Source: Actinobacteria bacterium IMCC26077
Lineage (GTDB): Bacteria; Actinomycetota; Actinomycetes; Nanopelagicales; Nanopelagicaceae
Direction: 5' to 3'
Length of the DNA: 64,000 nt
NCBI GenBank assembly: GCA_002284915.1
Contig: CP015606.1
Coordinates: 1,364,001 to 1,428,000 of the forward strand
Shown: piece by piece, positions 62,110-64,000 of the stretch
Layout: each line of letters starts with the position of its first letter
How positions within the stretch are numbered: position 1 is the first letter of the stretch
The notes under the pieces: model-generated
The model's database searches: none
The model's input: the letters and a program-made list of their open reading frames with translations, nothing else
What the model was told of the DNA's origin: nothing
Program-made: the position numbers and the translations under genes

Positions 62110-62874
62110 TCAGTACATAAGTTGGCCGCCGGAGACGTTGATGACTGTCCCGGTGACGTAACTTGATGCCTCAGATGCTAAGAAAAGAACGGGACCAACC
62201 ATCTCCTCAGGAGCAGCTAGGCGCCCCATCGGGATCATGCTGACGAATGAGGCGAGCGCCTCTGGTGTTTGATTGCCGGTCATCATCAACGTATCGACTC
62301 CACCTGGTGCCACGGAGTTAACCCGCACTCCATCAGGAGCGAAGGAGCGAGCGAGACCTTTCGTCATCGACACGACGCCGCCTTTACTTCCGGCATAGAC
62401 GACAGATCCGCCAAAGCCGCCAGTCCACCAACCTTGCGACGAGAAATTGATAATCGAACCCTTGGTGCCATTCTTCTTAAAGTGATCCCGGGCTGAGCGA
62501 TTGAGAAAGAATGTCGCCTTCATATTGACATCTATCTGGAGATCCCAATCTTCTTCAGTGACATCATCGACTGTGGTTCGCCGGCGAAGTACCGCAGCGC
62601 AGTGTGCCAACGAGACAACCTTGCCCAACTCAGCTGCCTTATCAAAGAGCGCTGCATGGCCAGAGAGGTCGGAGAGGTCGCACGGGAAAATCTGGTGACC
62701 ACTGCCAGCAAGGGTTTGTAGCGTCTGTGCCAGCGCTGCACTGGGAATATCAACCAAGAAAACTTTTGACCCTGCTTCGGCGAAACCGCGAGCTACCGCG
62801 CTACCAATGCCTCCAGCGGCACCTGTAACAACTGCGACGTTACCTACTAGTCCGGCATCATTTCGCCACGTCAT
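62110..62874 (-). CDS. SDR family oxidoreductase
   Basis: A 254-residue classical SDR. Seen: AVVTGAAGGIGSAVARGF near residue 14, LVDIPSAA with Asp after the second strand (NAD-type), HCAAVLRRR in place of NNAG, NFSSQGWW with the catalytic Ser, VYAGSKGG with Tyr and Lys, and INVSGGQLMY at the end. The ATG at 62874 with CTAGGAGAG is the best start. It resembles the SDR at 51358-52125 closely at both motifs and tail, so a duplication is likely. Divergent from the third SDR. Confidence 0.87.
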   Translation of the reverse strand: MTWRNDAGLVGNVAVVTGAAGGIGSAVARGFAEAGSKVFLVDIPSAALAQTLQTLAGSGHQIFPCDLSDLSGHAALFDKAAELGKVVSLAHCAAVLRRRTTVDDVTEEDWDLQIDVNMKATFFLNRSARDHFKKNGTKGSIINFSSQGWWTGGFGGSVVYAGSKGGVVSMTKGLARSFAPDGVRVNSVAPGGVDTLMMTGNQTPEALASFVSMIPMGRLAAPEEMVGPVLFLASEASSYVTGTVINVSGGQLMY

Positions 62875-62975
62875 TTTCTCTCCTAGTTCGCTCAAGCCCA
62901 ACATCCTCGATGGTACGAATGTAGATATTAGGCAGGCGCTAGGCAATACTCAACCCTTGAGAGATGGAGCACTAG

Positions 62976-63743
62976 ATGAGTCAGCGTAAGAACTTCTTCG
63001 ATATTTCTGGAAAACGAGTGGTCATAACCGGTGGCACGGGCGGCATCGGAGCGGGATTGGTCGATGGCTTCCTCGAGGCAGGCGCCCACATCGTCGTAAG
63101 CGCGCGAAATCGCGATTCGCTTACACAGACAACCGAGAAGTATTCGGGCACTTCGAAGATTACATTCATCGAGGCAGATCTCATGTCTGATCAATCGATC
63201 ACGGATTTCATAGCCGAAGCAGATCGAATACTTGGTGGAATCGACATTCTGATTCAAGCTCATGGAAATGTCTTTCCCGGGCCAGCAAAGGATATGACCC
63301 TTGATACTTGGCATGAACAACTACAGGTAAATCTCACTGCCACTTTCCGATTGGCACAAGCCGTAGCACCACAAATGCTCGAACGTAAAAATGGGAAAAT
63401 CATCAACATCGCCTCGATGCTCACTTTCCAAGGAGGGTTGAATGCCTCTGGATATGCTGCGGCAAAAGGTGGCGTTGGCCAGTTAACAAAAGCCCTTTCA
63501 AATGAATGGGCGCCACACGGCGTCAATGTCAACGCAATTGCGCCCGGATATATCAAGACCAAATTGAATAAACACATTTGGACCGATCCGGTACGACACG
63601 ATCAAGTATTAGCTCGACTTACGAGCGGTCGATGGGGAGAGCCGGCAGATCTTGTTGGTCCCGCTCTCTTTCTCGCATCGAGCGCCTCAGATTATTTACA
63701 CGGAGTGATACTTCCCGTAGATGGCGGTTGGCTCTCTCGATGA
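62976..63743 (+). CDS. SDR family oxidoreductase
   Basis: A 255-residue classical SDR. Seen: RVVITGGTGGIGAGLVDGF near residue 14, SARNRDS after the second strand (Arg pair, possibly NADP), LIQAHGNVF in place of NNAG, NIASMLTF with the catalytic Ser, YAAAKGG and LPVDGGWLSR at the end. It resembles gluconate 5-dehydrogenase-like enzymes. GGAG precedes the ATG. The stop overlaps the next start as ATGA, so it shares an operon with the isomerase-like gene. Confidence 0.87.
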   Translation: MSQRKNFFDISGKRVVITGGTGGIGAGLVDGFLEAGAHIVVSARNRDSLTQTTEKYSGTSKITFIEADLMSDQSITDFIAEADRILGGIDILIQAHGNVFPGPAKDMTLDTWHEQLQVNLTATFRLAQAVAPQMLERKNGKIINIASMLTFQGGLNASGYAAAKGGVGQLTKALSNEWAPHGVNVNAIAPGYIKTKLNKHIWTDPVRHDQVLARLTSGRWGEPADLVGPALFLASSASDYLHGVILPVDGGWLSR

Positions 63744-64000
63744 AGTTAGGTTTGGATAGCTACAGCTTTCATCGCTTCTACGGCGAAACTACCGCGTGGG
63801 AGACTCTGCCAGTTACCAAATGGACTCTCCGTGATTTTCTCGATTTCTGCAGTGCAGAAGCGGTAAATCTTGCATCTATTCAAACCTCATATATGCCTGA
63901 TGATGAAGAGGTGATGGCAGAAATCGCTCGATGGCGAGCGGTTGATGCCGAACGAGAAGTGGTTTTCACGTGGGGGCACCCCAATGGATATAACGGTGGA
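63740..64000 (+). CDS. sugar phosphate isomerase/epimerase-like protein (partial)
   Basis: The gene runs off the right edge after 87 codons. The start is the ATG at 63740, overlapping the SDR stop by 4 bp. The visible part reads MKLGLDSYSFHRFYGE, then TLRDFLDFCSAEAVN and EVVFTWGHPNGYNG, the first strands of a xylose-isomerase-like TIM barrel. Such proteins isomerise or epimerise sugars, or act on inositol-derived compounds. With the linked dehydrogenase, a sugar or polyol breakdown step is likely; the substrate is unknown. Confidence 0.72.
   Translation, partial: MKLGLDSYSFHRFYGETTAWETLPVTKWTLRDFLDFCSAEAVNLASIQTSYMPDDEEVMAEIARWRAVDAEREVVFTWGHPNGYNGG

Noticed and set aside
62949-62961. CTCAA-CCC-TTGAG palindrome before the third SDR
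   Set aside because: It is short, low in complexity and partly overlaps the ribosome site, so it is weak as an operator.

Overview
The window reads as a compact actinobacterial chromosome segment, probably from a freshwater or soil lineage with a small genome. GC content is moderate, close to 50% by eye. Genes are tightly packed, many starts and stops overlap in ATGA or TAATG style, and no stretch over 300 bp lacks a gene; the longest gap is about 207 bp, at 17097-17303. The actinobacterial call rests on the core block dnaG, dgt, glyS, zur, uppS, recO (the same neighbourhood is known in Mycobacterium tuberculosis), a GlnA2-type glutamine synthetase near panB, and the many leaderless starts with a TANNNT -10 box 6-7 bases before the start codon. 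The species cannot be named from the sequence alone.

Layout. 1-10.4 kb: a sugar-acid catabolic region with a partial IlvD/EDD dehydratase, two FAH-family enzymes, a D-2-hydroxyacid dehydrogenase, pyruvate phosphate dikinase, an SDR, a U32-like protein, KDPG aldolase, KDG kinase and an SMP-30 lactonase. Together these could take an aldonolactone to pyruvate and PEP by oxidative, Entner-Doudoroff-like routes. 10.5-13.9 kb: a GlcD/GlcF-type 2-hydroxyacid oxidase with a phosphotransferase. 13.9-17.1 kb: a sugar ABC transporter without its ATPase. 17.3-19.3 kb: an RraA-family protein and a divergent enolase paralogue. 19.3-37.9 kb: housekeeping genes (ACT protein, HtrA protease, tRNA-Asn, dnaG, dgt, ydcF-like, dusB, glyS, a zinc ZIP/Zur pair, uppS, recO, leuA with an attenuator, TrhA, glnA2-like, nadE, panB, MFS). 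38.1 kb: a Lys/Arg/Ala repeat histone-like protein. 38.4-44.9 kb: a MarR regulator and a peptide ABC transporter. 45.0-47.1 kb: tgt, a queuosine-precursor transporter and a YggU protein. 47.2-64 kb: a second accessory catabolic region with a creatininase-like enzyme, HpcH/HpaI, a ceramidase-like hydrolase, a phosphotriesterase-like enzyme, SDRs, a DapB-like reductase, a free lipoyl domain, E1 alpha and beta, CoA transferase, a mandelate-racemase-like dehydratase, an amidohydrolase, transporters, a P450 and a partial isomerase.

Most notable signals: (1) a leucine attenuator before leuA, with a 17-residue leader peptide carrying Leu-Leu-Leu and mutually exclusive antiterminator and terminator hairpins; (2) an enolase-like protein with two catalytic-region substitutions, next to an RraA protein; (3) an operon of E1 alpha/beta, a stand-alone lipoyl domain, a DapB-like reductase and an SDR, with no E2 or E3; (4) a Zur box on the ZIP promoter; (5) a dozen leaderless promoters, including a divergent pair only 25 bp apart.
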